Positions 23,749 to 32,304 of a stretch of DNA of 64,000 nt are shown in pieces. The notes below the pieces were generated by a model. The model was not told the DNA's origin. It did no database searches and saw only the letters and a program-made list of their open reading frames with translations. The translations under genes were made by a program, and so were the position numbers. Positions within the stretch are counted from its first letter, which is position 1; each line of letters starts with the position of its first letter. The DNA comes from Sphingomonas taxi (GTDB taxonomy: Bacteria > Pseudomonadota > Alphaproteobacteria > Sphingomonadales > Sphingomonadaceae), in assembly GCA_003243195.1 (NCBI GenBank), contig QFQI01000007.1, positions 69,337 to 133,336 on the forward strand. The letters run 5' to 3'.

Positions 23749-24815
23749 CGATCCGGCTGACATGGAAGCGCGTCGTGGCGACGCTGGTCGCGCTGGCGGC
23801 GGCGGGACTGATCTTCGCCTGGTCGGGGGTGTTCAACATCGCCGCATCGTCCGGGCACTGGGCGGTCACCGACTGGTTCCTGCACTGGACGATGCGCAAT
23901 TCGGTGAAGACGCACAGCTATTTCGATGCGCCCAAGGAGGTGATCGCCCGCGACGGCGAGCTGGTGAGCGCGGCGGGGCATTTCGCCGCCGCCTGCGCCA
24001 GTTGCCACGGCGCACCGGGGCAGCGCCCCTCGCCGGTGATGCAGCGTGCCACCCCGCATGCGCCCGATCTGGCGGTGAATGCGCGCCAGTGGAGCGACCG
24101 GCAGTTGTTCTACATCCTGCGCCACGGCGTGAAATTCACCGGCATGCCGGCGTGGGGCGCGCCGGGCCGCGATGACGAGATCCGGCGGATGGTGGCGTTC
24201 GTGCGCCGCCTGCCGGGCATGTCCGCCGCGCAGTATCGCGCGCTGAGCGGGCAGGCGCGCGGGGCCGGCACCACCGACGTCCGTGCGCTGGATACGGGCG
24301 GCGGCGGCGTGCTGGCGGGCTGTGTCGCGTGCCATGGCGATGACGGGCGCGGGCGGGGGCAGGGCGATATCCCGATCCTCGGCGGGCAGCGGCCCGACTA
24401 TCTGGAGGCGGCGCTGGCGGCCTATGCCGACGGGCGCCGGCACAGCGCGGTGATGGGCAATGCCGCCGCGACGCTGACGCCGGCGCAGCGCGGCGCGCTG
24501 GCGGCGCATTTCGCGGCGATGCCGGGGTTGCCGGGTCGCCCGGCCGGCGACGGGCGCGCGCGGACGATCGTCGAACGCGGGCTGCCGGCGCGGCAATTGC
24601 CGGCGTGCGCGAGTTGCCATGCCCCCGGCAAGCCGCAGCCGGTGCTCGCCGGCCAGCACGCCAGCTACATCGCCGCGCGGCTGCGCGCGTGGAAGGGCGA
24701 CGGGAAGGAGATCGACGCGCGCCTGCCACAGAATGTCATGCCGGTGATCGCGCGCCGCATCCCGGAGGAGATGATCGACCCGCTCGCCCGCTATCTGGCC
24801 GGCGAGGGGCGCTGA
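23745..24815 (+). CDS. Membrane-anchored triheme cytochrome c
   Basis: The 356-residue protein has an N-terminal uncleaved-looking TM anchor (RVVATLVALAAAGLIFAWSG) and three CxxCH heme sites: CASCH (84-88), CVACH (193-197) and CASCH (288-292), each in its own cytochrome c domain. Probable axial Met residues are in FTGMPAWG, around HSAVMGNAA, and in PQNVMPVIA. The arrangement resembles membrane-bound cytochrome c electron donors of dehydrogenases. Being last in the oxidase operon (ATGA overlap with ctaG), it likely feeds electrons to the subunit II heme. The source of those electrons is not visible in this window. Confidence 0.9.
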   Translation: MTIRLTWKRVVATLVALAAAGLIFAWSGVFNIAASSGHWAVTDWFLHWTMRNSVKTHSYFDAPKEVIARDGELVSAAGHFAAACASCHGAPGQRPSPVMQRATPHAPDLAVNARQWSDRQLFYILRHGVKFTGMPAWGAPGRDDEIRRMVAFVRRLPGMSAAQYRALSGQARGAGTTDVRALDTGGGGVLAGCVACHGDDGRGRGQGDIPILGGQRPDYLEAALAAYADGRRHSAVMGNAAATLTPAQRGALAAHFAAMPGLPGRPAGDGRARTIVERGLPARQLPACASCHAPGKPQPVLAGQHASYIAARLRAWKGDGKEIDARLPQNVMPVIARRIPEEMIDPLARYLAGEGR

Positions 24816-24818
24816 GCG

Positions 24819-24838
24819 GCGGTTCGCGGCGGAACCGC
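24819..24838 (+). terminator. Hairpin just after the oxidase operon
   Basis: GCGGTTC (24819-24825) and GAACCGC (24832-24838) form a perfect 7-bp stem with a 6-base loop, starting 4 bases after the cytochrome stop codon. No T run follows, so it would be a Rho-dependent end or RNA-stabilising structure rather than an intrinsic terminator. Confidence 0.35.
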
Positions 24839-24972
24839 GGACCGGCGCCGCCGCGCACACGGCTTGCATGCGCCGCGCGGCGCGCCATGTTGCGCGGATC
24901 GCATCATGGGAGTCGCGCGGCGGGCACGGCAGCGTTCCGTAGCGACACCGGCCCTGCGGCAAGGAGGCGGCG

Positions 24973-26529
24973 ATGAAGGCGGAGTTCCATGACGAAACCG
25001 ACCTTCTCGCCACGCTGGCGCGCAAGAATGCGGTGTTGCAGGGCATCAACCGCATCTTCCACGAGGCGTTGGCGGCGTCGTCGGAGGAGGCGCTGGGGCG
25101 CCTGTGCCTGGCGGTGGCCGAGGATCTGACCGGCGCGTCGTTCGGCTTCATGGGCGAGTTGAACGCGGCGGGCGACCGGCTGAACGACCTGGCGGTCAGC
25201 GACCGCGGCCGGGCGGCCTTCGCCGCCACCTGGCCGGACGGGGCGCCGGATGCCGCGCCCACCGACATGGTCGTCCACGGCCTGTATGGCCGTACGCTGC
25301 GCGACGATTGCAGCGTCATCGTCAACGATCCCGCGACGCACCCAGACCGGATCGGGACACCCGCCGGCCATCCGGGGCTGGACAGCTTCATGGGGGTGCC
25401 GCTGCATCGCGACGGCAGGCTGATCGGGATGATCGGCCTGGGCAATCGGCCCGGCGGGTTCCGCGAGGTCGACCGGCTGGCGGTGGAGGAGCTGGCGCCG
25501 GCGGTCGTGCAGGCGCTGTTCGGCCGCCGCGCCGAGATCGCGTTGCGCGAAAGCGAGGACATCCGCCGCATGAGCATGGAGTTGATGCCGGCGATGCTGT
25601 GGCACACCGACGCGAACGGCGGCGCGCCGGTGTCCAACGGCCAGTGGAGCGAACTGACCGGGCAGAGCGCGGCCGACATGGCGGAGGGCGGATGGGCGGC
25701 GGCGCTGCACCCCGATGATGCGGAGGCGACGCTCGCCGCGTTTCGCCACGCCGTCGCCACCGGCGAACCGCTGGAGCGGCAGTTGCGCATCCGCTGTCGC
25801 GACGGCGACAGCCGCTGGTTCCTGGCGCGGCAGGTGCCGCTGCGCGACGAGCACGGCACGGTGACACGCTGGTTCGGCGCGGCCACCGACATCCATGAAC
25901 TGCATCTGCTGGAGGAACGGCAGCGGCGCTTGCTCGCCGAGTTGCAGCACCGCGTCCGCAGCATCCTGACGGCGGTGCGATTGGTGTTCGCGCACACCGT
26001 GGAGGCGGGCGGCGCGCTGGAGGATATCACCGATCATTTCCGCGGACGCCTGGACGCGCTGGCGCGCACCCAGGCGGTGGTGACACGGACCGCGAACGGG
26101 CATGTCGATCTCGAAAACCTGATCCGGGACGAACTGCTGAGCGTCGGCGTGCTGGACGGGGAGGCGGTGACGATCACCGGCCCCGACGTGTCGTTGCCCC
26201 CCGCCGCCGCCGAGGCGCTGGGGCTGGCGATCCACGAACTGGCGACCAACGCGGTGAAATATGGCGCGCTGCGCACGCCCGGTGCGTCGCTCGCGATCAA
26301 CTGGACGACTGATCTGGATTGTGGAGCGGCCGTGCGACTTCACCTTATCTGGTGGGAACAGGGGGTGCCAGCGGTGTCGGTCTCTCCGAATCGTCACGGA
26401 TTCGGGAGTCAGCTGATCCGGGACGCGCTGCCGCATCGGCTCGGGGCAGAGACCAGGCTGACGTTTCAGGGCGGCGGTGTTCACTGCACCATCATGCTGC
26501 CACTTGCCGGGGAGGGGATGGGCCGCTGA
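24973..26529 (+). CDS. GAF-PAS HWE-family sensor histidine kinase
   Basis: The 518-residue cytosolic protein has a GAF domain (about 20-185, with FGFMGELN, DSFMGVPLHRDG and LIGMIGLGNRP), a PAS domain (about 200-310, ending RWFGAATDIHE) and an HWE/HisKA_2 kinase domain. His326 lies in LLAELQHRVRSIL; the N box is IHELATNAVKYGAL, and the WxE motif that names the family appears as IWWEQG. Such kinases in sphingomonads often serve the general stress response or light and redox sensing. No response regulator lies beside it, so the partner is unknown. A strong AAGGAGG site precedes ATG 24973. It is likely independent of the oxidase operon. Confidence 0.9.
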   Translation: MKAEFHDETDLLATLARKNAVLQGINRIFHEALAASSEEALGRLCLAVAEDLTGASFGFMGELNAAGDRLNDLAVSDRGRAAFAATWPDGAPDAAPTDMVVHGLYGRTLRDDCSVIVNDPATHPDRIGTPAGHPGLDSFMGVPLHRDGRLIGMIGLGNRPGGFREVDRLAVEELAPAVVQALFGRRAEIALRESEDIRRMSMELMPAMLWHTDANGGAPVSNGQWSELTGQSAADMAEGGWAAALHPDDAEATLAAFRHAVATGEPLERQLRIRCRDGDSRWFLARQVPLRDEHGTVTRWFGAATDIHELHLLEERQRRLLAELQHRVRSILTAVRLVFAHTVEAGGALEDITDHFRGRLDALARTQAVVTRTANGHVDLENLIRDELLSVGVLDGEAVTITGPDVSLPPAAAEALGLAIHELATNAVKYGALRTPGASLAINWTTDLDCGAAVRLHLIWWEQGVPAVSVSPNRHGFGSQLIRDALPHRLGAETRLTFQGGGVHCTIMLPLAGEGMGR

Positions 26530-26596
26530 ACACGTCCTTCCCGATCCCCGGTGCCGATGAGCGCGGTGAACGCCTGTCCACGAAGGAGATCGCCTC

Positions 26597-27313
26597 ATGA
26601 TTCGGCCAACGCACGTGTCGGACGGCCTGCCACCGGCGATCATCCGCCTCTCCGCGCTCGCGCCGCTCGATCCCGCCGCATTGTCCGCGCTGGGCGATGC
26701 GATGGCCGAGGCGCGGGTGGTGCGCGCGCGCCGCGACCTGGTGAGCGAGGGGCGCGAGATCACCCAGCCGCTGCTGCTGCTGACCGGATGGGCGGCGCGC
26801 GTGCGGTTGCTGCCCGACGGGCGGCGACAGTTCCTCAGCTTCGTGCTGCCCGGCGACCTGATCGGCGCCTGCGATCACCCGCGTCCGCTGGCGGTGGCGA
26901 CGATCACGGCCCTGTCCGAAGTGCAGGTGTGCCCGCTGCCCCCGGCGGTTGCGCGGTCGCCGCTGCACGTCGCTTATGCGGTCAGCCGCGCGTTCGACGA
27001 AGGGTATCTGCTGGCGCAGGTCACGCGGCTGGGGCGGCTGAACGCGCAGGAGCGGATCGCCGACCTGCTGCTGGAACTGCACGAGCGGCTGACGCTGAAC
27101 GGCATGACGGACGGCAACGCCTTCGACCTGCCGCTGACGCTGGAAACGCTCGCCGATGCGCTGGGCCTGACCTCCGTCCACGTCAACCGCATGTTGCAGC
27201 AGGCGCGGCGCGAGGGCGACATGCAGTGGAAGGCCGGCCACGTCCACCTGACCGATCCGGCGACGCTGGCGCGCAAGATCGGGCATGTGCCGGTGCGGGT
27301 CTCGGGGGAGTAG
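26597..27313 (+). CDS. Crp/Fnr family transcription regulator
   Basis: The 238-residue regulator has a cyclic-nucleotide-binding-like beta barrel (LLLLTGWAARVRLLPDGRRQ, SFVLPGDLIGA) and a C-terminal winged helix with LPLTLETLADALGLTSVHVN as the recognition region (HVNRMLQQARREG). It lacks the N-terminal Cys cluster of true FNR, having only two scattered Cys, so oxygen sensing by an iron-sulfur cluster is unlikely. It lies 67 bases after the HWE kinase and may share its transcript. Target genes cannot be inferred, but the position beside two oxidase operons is suggestive. Confidence 0.88.
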   Translation: MIRPTHVSDGLPPAIIRLSALAPLDPAALSALGDAMAEARVVRARRDLVSEGREITQPLLLLTGWAARVRLLPDGRRQFLSFVLPGDLIGACDHPRPLAVATITALSEVQVCPLPPAVARSPLHVAYAVSRAFDEGYLLAQVTRLGRLNAQERIADLLLELHERLTLNGMTDGNAFDLPLTLETLADALGLTSVHVNRMLQQARREGDMQWKAGHVHLTDPATLARKIGHVPVRVSGE

Positions 27314-27384
27314 GCGGCGGCGCCGACGTCGATCGGGCGATGACGGTGGTTCAACCCGGCCGGAAACCGATCTAACGTAATGCC

Positions 27385-27960
27385 ATGACCGAAGGTGACA
27401 CGAACGGCCGGGCGATGCGCCGCGATGCGCTGGCCCGCCGCGAGGCGTTGATCGCGGCGGCGCGGATCTGCTTCGCGCGATCGGGCTATTTCGTGCCGCT
27501 CGAGGAGATCGCCGACGCGGCCGGGGTGGGACGCGGGACCTTCTATCGCAACTTCAAGGACCGGATGGCGCTGGCGCTGGCGGTGTTCGAACATGAGGTC
27601 GACCGGCTGCGCCCGCTGGTCGACCCCGACCTGCCGCTGGACCGCGCGCTGGCGCGGATCGTGATCGAGGGCGCGGGCGCGACCAACCTGTTCACGCGGC
27701 TGGCGATCGACATGCCGCTGGACGGCGAGAACCGCGCCGCGTTCGAGGGGCTGCGCGAGCGGCTGGAGATGCTGCTGCGCCCGCTGGTCGAGCGCTGCCA
27801 CCGCGACGGCACGCTGGCGCCGGCGCTGCACGCGCGCGAGCTGGTGCTGGCGATGCGGATGCTGGGCGGCGTGATGCTGCCCCGGCACAGCGAGGCGGAG
27901 CGTTGCGCGCATCTCGACGCGGCGCTGGCGCTGGTGATGGTCGGGCTACGGCCGCGCTGA
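27385..27960 (+). CDS. TetR/AcrR family transcriptional regulator
   Basis: The 191-residue repressor-type protein has the TetR N-terminal helix-turn-helix: RREALIAAARICFARSGYFV followed by EEIADAAGVGRGTFYRNFKD, then an all-helical ligand domain with AMRMLGGVML. Its 3' end overlaps the convergent efflux operon's last gene by 15 bases, and the operon's first gene has a perfect palindrome upstream (32213-32235). Control of the efflux operon by this protein is therefore a reasonable inference, though the regulator sits at the far end of the operon. Confidence 0.9.
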   Translation: MTEGDTNGRAMRRDALARREALIAAARICFARSGYFVPLEEIADAAGVGRGTFYRNFKDRMALALAVFEHEVDRLRPLVDPDLPLDRALARIVIEGAGATNLFTRLAIDMPLDGENRAAFEGLRERLEMLLRPLVERCHRDGTLAPALHARELVLAMRMLGGVMLPRHSEAERCAHLDAALALVMVGLRPR

Positions 27961-29400
27961 CGGATCGCGCCAGCCGAGGCCGAGGCTCTTCTGCACCGCG
28001 ATATACTGGCCCGTGAGCTGCGCGCGCGCCTGCGCCACCGCGATCGCCGCCGACAGGCGCTGGCGTTCGACGTCGAGCTGGTCGATCAACGTGCTGGTGC
28101 CGGCCGCGACGCGTTGCGCGTTGAGCTGCGCGGCGCGGTTCGCGGAGGCTTCGGCCTGGAGCAACTGGCCGAGCTGCGCGCGGGTGTTCCCGAAGCGCGA
28201 CAGGCTGGTCTCGGCATCCTGCAACGCTTCCAGCACCGTCTGGCGATATTGCGCGGCCGCGCCGTCGCGCTGCGCCTCGGCCTGCGCCACCGCGGCGCGG
28301 TTGCGCCCGAAATCGAGGAACGACCAGTTGAGCATCGGCGCGGCCAGCGTGGTCAGCTTCGATGGGTCGACCGCGTCGGCGATCCCGGTGCCGCCCAGCC
28401 CGAAGATGCCCATGAAGCGCAGCGAGGGGAACATCGCGGCGGTCTTGACGCCGATCTGCGCATTGCCCGCCGCCAGCGCCCGCTCGGCGGCGCGGATGTC
28501 GGGACGGTGCGCGATCAGCGCGGCGGGATCGCCGATCGGCACCTGCGCCGGCGGCAGCGGGACGGGGGCGATGGTGGAAAGGGTCGCGTCCAGCGCGCCC
28601 GGCGTGCGCCCGGTGAGGATCGCGATCTGGCCCAGATATTCCTCGATCTGCGCCTGGAGGGGAATGGTCTGCGCGTCGGTGCTGTTGAGCTGGTTCTGCA
28701 ACCGCTCCACCTGCAGCGCGGAGGCGGTGCCGGCGGCGTAGCGCTGGCGGGTGAGCGTGAGCTGGCGGCGCTGCAACGCGCTGGCGCTGGCGTTCAGCCG
28801 CGCGCGTTCCTGCACGTCGCGCAACGCCACATAGGCCTGCGCGACCCGCGCGGACAGGCTGACCTGCGCGTCGGCGAGTTGCGCGAAGCGCTGCGCCTCG
28901 GTGGCGCGCCCCTGTTCCAGCGTGCGGCGCCCGCCGCCGAACAGGTCCGGCTCCCACGACGCGGTGCCGCCGAGGTTGTAGAATTCCAGCGTGGTGTCGT
29001 CCCCGCCGCCGCTCCCCTGCGACCCGCCGCCCAGATCCACGCCGGGCAGGCGCGCGTTGAGGTACACCGCGCTGCCGCTGACGCTGGGGAGGCGCGCGGC
29101 GCGCTGCTGGCGATATTGCGCCTGCGCCTCGCGGATCCGCGCCTGCGCCTGGTCGATCGTCGGGCTGTGCGCCAGCGCGTCGTCGACCAGCGCGGTCAGC
29201 GTGGCGTCGCCCAGCGTCTCCCACCAGCGCGCGAGGCCGGGGGCAGGGGTGAGCGCCGCGTCGCGCGCGCGCACGAAACCGCCGCGCGCCACCGCATCGG
29301 CGGCGACGGCGGGTGGCCCCTTATAGTCGGGACCGACGGTGCAGGCACCCAGCAGGGGGAGCGGCAGGAGGGGCGAAAGGAGGGCAAGCGCGTGTCGCAT
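27946..29400 (-). CDS. NodT-type outer-membrane efflux lipoprotein
   Basis: The 484-residue protein is a lipoprotein (lipobox LLGAC, Cys about 20) followed by VGPDYKGPP, the typical start of RND/MFS-associated outer membrane factors. Two OEP repeats are rich in helical heptads (FAQLADAQVSLSARVAQAYV), with the beta-barrel parts between. It forms the TolC-like exit duct for the EmrAB-type pump encoded just upstream; its ATG overlaps the emrB stop by one base. Its end overlaps the convergent tetR gene by 15 bases. Length is normal. Confidence 0.92.
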   Translation of the reverse strand: MRHALALLSPLLPLPLLGACTVGPDYKGPPAVAADAVARGGFVRARDAALTPAPGLARWWETLGDATLTALVDDALAHSPTIDQAQARIREAQAQYRQQRAARLPSVSGSAVYLNARLPGVDLGGGSQGSGGGDDTTLEFYNLGGTASWEPDLFGGGRRTLEQGRATEAQRFAQLADAQVSLSARVAQAYVALRDVQERARLNASASALQRRQLTLTRQRYAAGTASALQVERLQNQLNSTDAQTIPLQAQIEEYLGQIAILTGRTPGALDATLSTIAPVPLPPAQVPIGDPAALIAHRPDIRAAERALAAGNAQIGVKTAAMFPSLRFMGIFGLGGTGIADAVDPSKLTTLAAPMLNWSFLDFGRNRAAVAQAEAQRDGAAAQYRQTVLEALQDAETSLSRFGNTRAQLGQLLQAEASANRAAQLNAQRVAAGTSTLIDQLDVERQRLSAAIAVAQARAQLTGQYIAVQKSLGLGWRDPSARP

Positions 29401-30998
29401 CAGTGCATCGCCGCCGGCGCGGCGCCCTTGGGAAGCGGACGAAGGAACAGGACCAGCGGCAGGACGACGAACGTGCCCATCGCCATGATCCAGAAGATAT
29501 CGTTGTAGGTCATCACCAGCGCCTGTGCCTGGACCTGCTGGCCCAGCACGCGCAACGCCGCCTGCGGACCGCCCAGCGACCGTCCGGTGGCGGCGAGATA
29601 ATCCTGCACGCGCACCGAATTGGCGCTGAGCGATTCCTCGATCCGGCGCGCGTGGAACCATGAACGCTGGTCCTGGATGATCGCGATCCCCGCCAGCGCG
29701 AAGCTGCCGCCGAGGTTGCGCATCGCGCTGAACAGCCCCGACGCGTCGCCGGCTTCGGAGGGCGGGACCGAGCGGATCGCGGCCTGGCTGAGAAACAGCA
29801 TCGCCAATATCTGTCCTACGCCGCGCAGCAGTTGCGACGCGGTGAAGTCGTCGCCGACCGAATCGATCGTGAGGTTCGCGTCGAGCAGCGCCGAGCCGCC
29901 CATGATGAGCAGCCCGGCGCCGACCGCGAGGCGGATGTCGACGCGCACCAGCAGGATCGGGACGATCGCCATCATCAGGAAACTGGGGATGCCCGCCAGC
30001 AGCACGACCTTGCCCGATTGCAGCGCGTTGTAATCGGCGATCGCGGCGAGGAATTGCGGGATCGCATAGGAGGTGCCGTAGAGCACGATGCCGAGCACCA
30101 GCCCCATCAGCGCGACCGATCCGAACTGCCGGTCGAGCAGCAGCCGCAGCTTGATGACCGGGCGGCGCGCGACGAACTGCCCCGCGATCAGCAGCGCGAA
30201 ACCGGCGACGGTGATCGCGAACATCCAGCGGATCAACTCGGAGGAGAACCATTGCTCGCGCTGCCCTTCCTCCAGGAACACGGTGAGCCCGCCGAGCCCG
30301 AGCGCCAGCCCCGCGATGCCCAGCCAGTCGGCCTCGCGGAACAGGTGCAGCCGCGACGGTTCGTGGCGCAGGCCGATCAGCAGCAGCAGCGCCAGGATGC
30401 CGCAGATCGGCAGGTTGAGGAAAAAAGCGTAGTGCCAGCTGATGTTCTCGGTCAGCCAGCCGCCGACCAGCGGGCCGAGCACCGGGCCGAGGATCGCGGT
30501 CATGCCGAACGCGGCGATGCCGATCGGCTGCTGCGACCGCGGCAGGCGCTGCGCGATGATCGTCTGCGCGGTGGGGATCATCGCGCCGCCGGTGAAGCCC
30601 TGCCCGACGCGCCCGATAATCATCTGCGTCAGCGTGTCGGCGGTGCCGCAGATGATCGAGAACAGCGTGAACAGCACCGCGGCGATCAGCAGGAAGGTGC
30701 GCAGCCCCAGCAGCCGCTCCAGCCACGCCGCCATCGGGATGATGACGATCTCCGCGACCAGATAGGCGGTGGCGATCCACGTCCCCTCCGTGCCGCTGGC
30801 GCCGATCTCGCCCTGGATGGTCGGCAGCGAGGAATTGACGATCGAGATGTCGAGCGTCGCCATGAACGCGCCCAGCGTCCCCGCCGCGACCGCCAGCCAC
30901 GCCGCCAGATCGGCGCGTTGCGCGCCGCCGGCGGGCTGCTCCGCCATGGCGGCGCGCGCCGCCGCGCCGGGGGCGGCGCCGGGAGCAGCGCTCGCCAC
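29400..30998 (-). CDS. emrB: EmrB/QacA-type MFS multidrug efflux transporter
   Basis: The 532-residue, 14-TM drug:H+ antiporter of the DHA2 family has motif D1-like FMATLDISIVNSSLPTIQ in TM1, WIATAYLVAEIVIIPMAAWL, motif A LLGLRTFLLIAAVLF and motif C-like GPVLGPLVGGWLTENISWHY in TM5. It moves hydrophobic compounds outward using the proton gradient together with the EmrA adaptor and the outer-membrane factor. It starts 2 bases after emrA and overlaps the outer-membrane gene by 1 base. The N-terminus is Ala/Gly-rich; a second Met at residue 18 (MAEQPAGG) is an alternative start. Confidence 0.93.
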   Translation of the reverse strand: MASAAPGAAPGAAARAAMAEQPAGGAQRADLAAWLAVAAGTLGAFMATLDISIVNSSLPTIQGEIGASGTEGTWIATAYLVAEIVIIPMAAWLERLLGLRTFLLIAAVLFTLFSIICGTADTLTQMIIGRVGQGFTGGAMIPTAQTIIAQRLPRSQQPIGIAAFGMTAILGPVLGPLVGGWLTENISWHYAFFLNLPICGILALLLLIGLRHEPSRLHLFREADWLGIAGLALGLGGLTVFLEEGQREQWFSSELIRWMFAITVAGFALLIAGQFVARRPVIKLRLLLDRQFGSVALMGLVLGIVLYGTSYAIPQFLAAIADYNALQSGKVVLLAGIPSFLMMAIVPILLVRVDIRLAVGAGLLIMGGSALLDANLTIDSVGDDFTASQLLRGVGQILAMLFLSQAAIRSVPPSEAGDASGLFSAMRNLGGSFALAGIAIIQDQRSWFHARRIEESLSANSVRVQDYLAATGRSLGGPQAALRVLGQQVQAQALVMTYNDIFWIMAMGTFVVLPLVLFLRPLPKGAAPAAMH

Positions 30999-31000
30999 GC

Positions 31001-32158
31001 TCAGCGTTCCTGCCGGTTGATCTGCTGCTGCCGGTCGCGCAGCCGCTCGAGCTCGCCCTTGGCCGAGCGGGTGTCGACGGTGACCGTCACCGACAGGCCG
31101 GGCACCAGCAGCCGGCGCGTTTCCGGCGTCGCCTCCAGCGCGATGCGCACCGGCACGCGCTGGGTGATCTTGGTGAAGTTGCCGGTGGCGTTCTGCGGCG
31201 GCAGCAGCGAGAATTGCGCGCCCGTTCCCGGCGAGAAGCTGGCGACGCGTCCCTTCAGCGCGATGCCGTCCAGCGCGTCGACCTTGATCTCCACCGGCTG
31301 GCCGACCCGCATCAGCGCGAGCTGCGTTTCCTTGAAATTGGCGACGATGTAGATCTGGTCGAGCGGCACCAGCGACATCAGCCGCGTGCCGGTGGGCGCA
31401 TATTGCCCGACCGTCACGCTCCTGTCGCCGACCCGGCCGTCGATCGCGGCGCGGATCAGCGTGGCGTTCAGGTCGACGTCGGCGGCGCTCTGCTGGGCGC
31501 GCGCGGCCTGCGCCTGCGCCTGGCCCTGGCGCACCTGCGAGTCGAGCGACGCGACGCGGCGCTGCTGCATCGTCACCGCCGCCTCCTGCGCGCGGACGTC
31601 CTGCGCGGACTGGCGCGCGGCGAGTTCGAGCTGCGACAATTGCTGGCGGCTTTCCGCGCCCGACGCGGCGAGCGGACGGTAGCGCGCGACCTCGGCGGCG
31701 TCATGCGCGGCCTTGGCGCGCGCGGCGACGAGCTGCGCGCGCGCCTGCTCGATCGCGGCATATTGTTCGCGGACCTGCGCGCGCGCGGCGCCGACCTGCG
31801 CCTCCGCCACCGCGATCTGCGCCTCCGCCTGCGCGGCCTGCGCGCGCGGGTTGCGCGGGTCGATCCGCACCAGCGGCTGGCCGGCGCGCACGTCCTGATT
31901 GTCGCGCACGAACACCTCGGCGACATAGCCCGCGACGCGCGGGGCGACCGTGACCATGTCCGCGCGCACCTGCGCGTCGTTGGTTTCCTGAAGATACTGG
32001 CCGTGGGTCTGGTAGCGCAGATACCAGATCCCGCCGCCGACCAGCACCGCCAGCGCGACGACGATCAGGATCGTCCTGGCGCGCGTGCTCAGCTTGCGGC
32101 GCGGTTCCGGTCGGTCGGCGATCGCATCCTCGGTCGCGTGCGTAGCGTCATCGGCCAT
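31001..32158 (-). CDS. emrA: EmrA-type HlyD family periplasmic adaptor
   Basis: The 385-residue membrane-fusion protein has an N-terminal TM (ARTILIVVALAVLVGGGIWY), a lipoyl-like barrel-sandwich segment (VTVAPRVAGYVAEVFVRDNQ, VRAGQPLVRIDPRN), a long Ala/Gln-rich coiled coil (about 110-215) and the beta-barrel domain (GRVGDRSVTVGQYAPTGTRL). It links the inner-membrane EmrB to the outer-membrane channel. It is the first gene of the three-gene efflux operon, with a perfect 23-base operator-like palindrome 55-77 bases before its ATG. Confidence 0.93.
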   Translation of the reverse strand: MADDATHATEDAIADRPEPRRKLSTRARTILIVVALAVLVGGGIWYLRYQTHGQYLQETNDAQVRADMVTVAPRVAGYVAEVFVRDNQDVRAGQPLVRIDPRNPRAQAAQAEAQIAVAEAQVGAARAQVREQYAAIEQARAQLVAARAKAAHDAAEVARYRPLAASGAESRQQLSQLELAARQSAQDVRAQEAAVTMQQRRVASLDSQVRQGQAQAQAARAQQSAADVDLNATLIRAAIDGRVGDRSVTVGQYAPTGTRLMSLVPLDQIYIVANFKETQLALMRVGQPVEIKVDALDGIALKGRVASFSPGTGAQFSLLPPQNATGNFTKITQRVPVRIALEATPETRRLLVPGLSVTVTVDTRSAKGELERLRDRQQQINRQER

Positions 32159-32212
32159 GGGTCATCGGGTCCAGCAACGATTGGGGTGCCCGCGCCGGCG
32201 CGCGAGTCGAAA

Positions 32213-32235
32213 GAAGCGGACAATATGTCCGCTTC
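32213..32235. promoter_or_regulatory. Perfect 10+3+10 palindrome upstream of emrA (TetR-type operator)
   Basis: GAAGCGGACA (32213-32222) and TGTCCGCTTC (32226-32235) are exact inverse complements around ATA. It lies 55 bases upstream of the emrA ATG, where the core promoter should be. The symmetry and the GGACA-N3-TGTCC core fit TetR/AcrR operators of multidrug pumps, and a TetR gene lies at the other end of this operon. The core recurs with one changed base at 9711-9723. Confidence 0.8.
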
Positions 32236-32304
32236 GCCGCGCCGTTCAAGTGCCGCGGTGCGGCATGGCTCCCGCTTTGGCGCAACGGCCCGGCGGGCGG
32301 GCCG

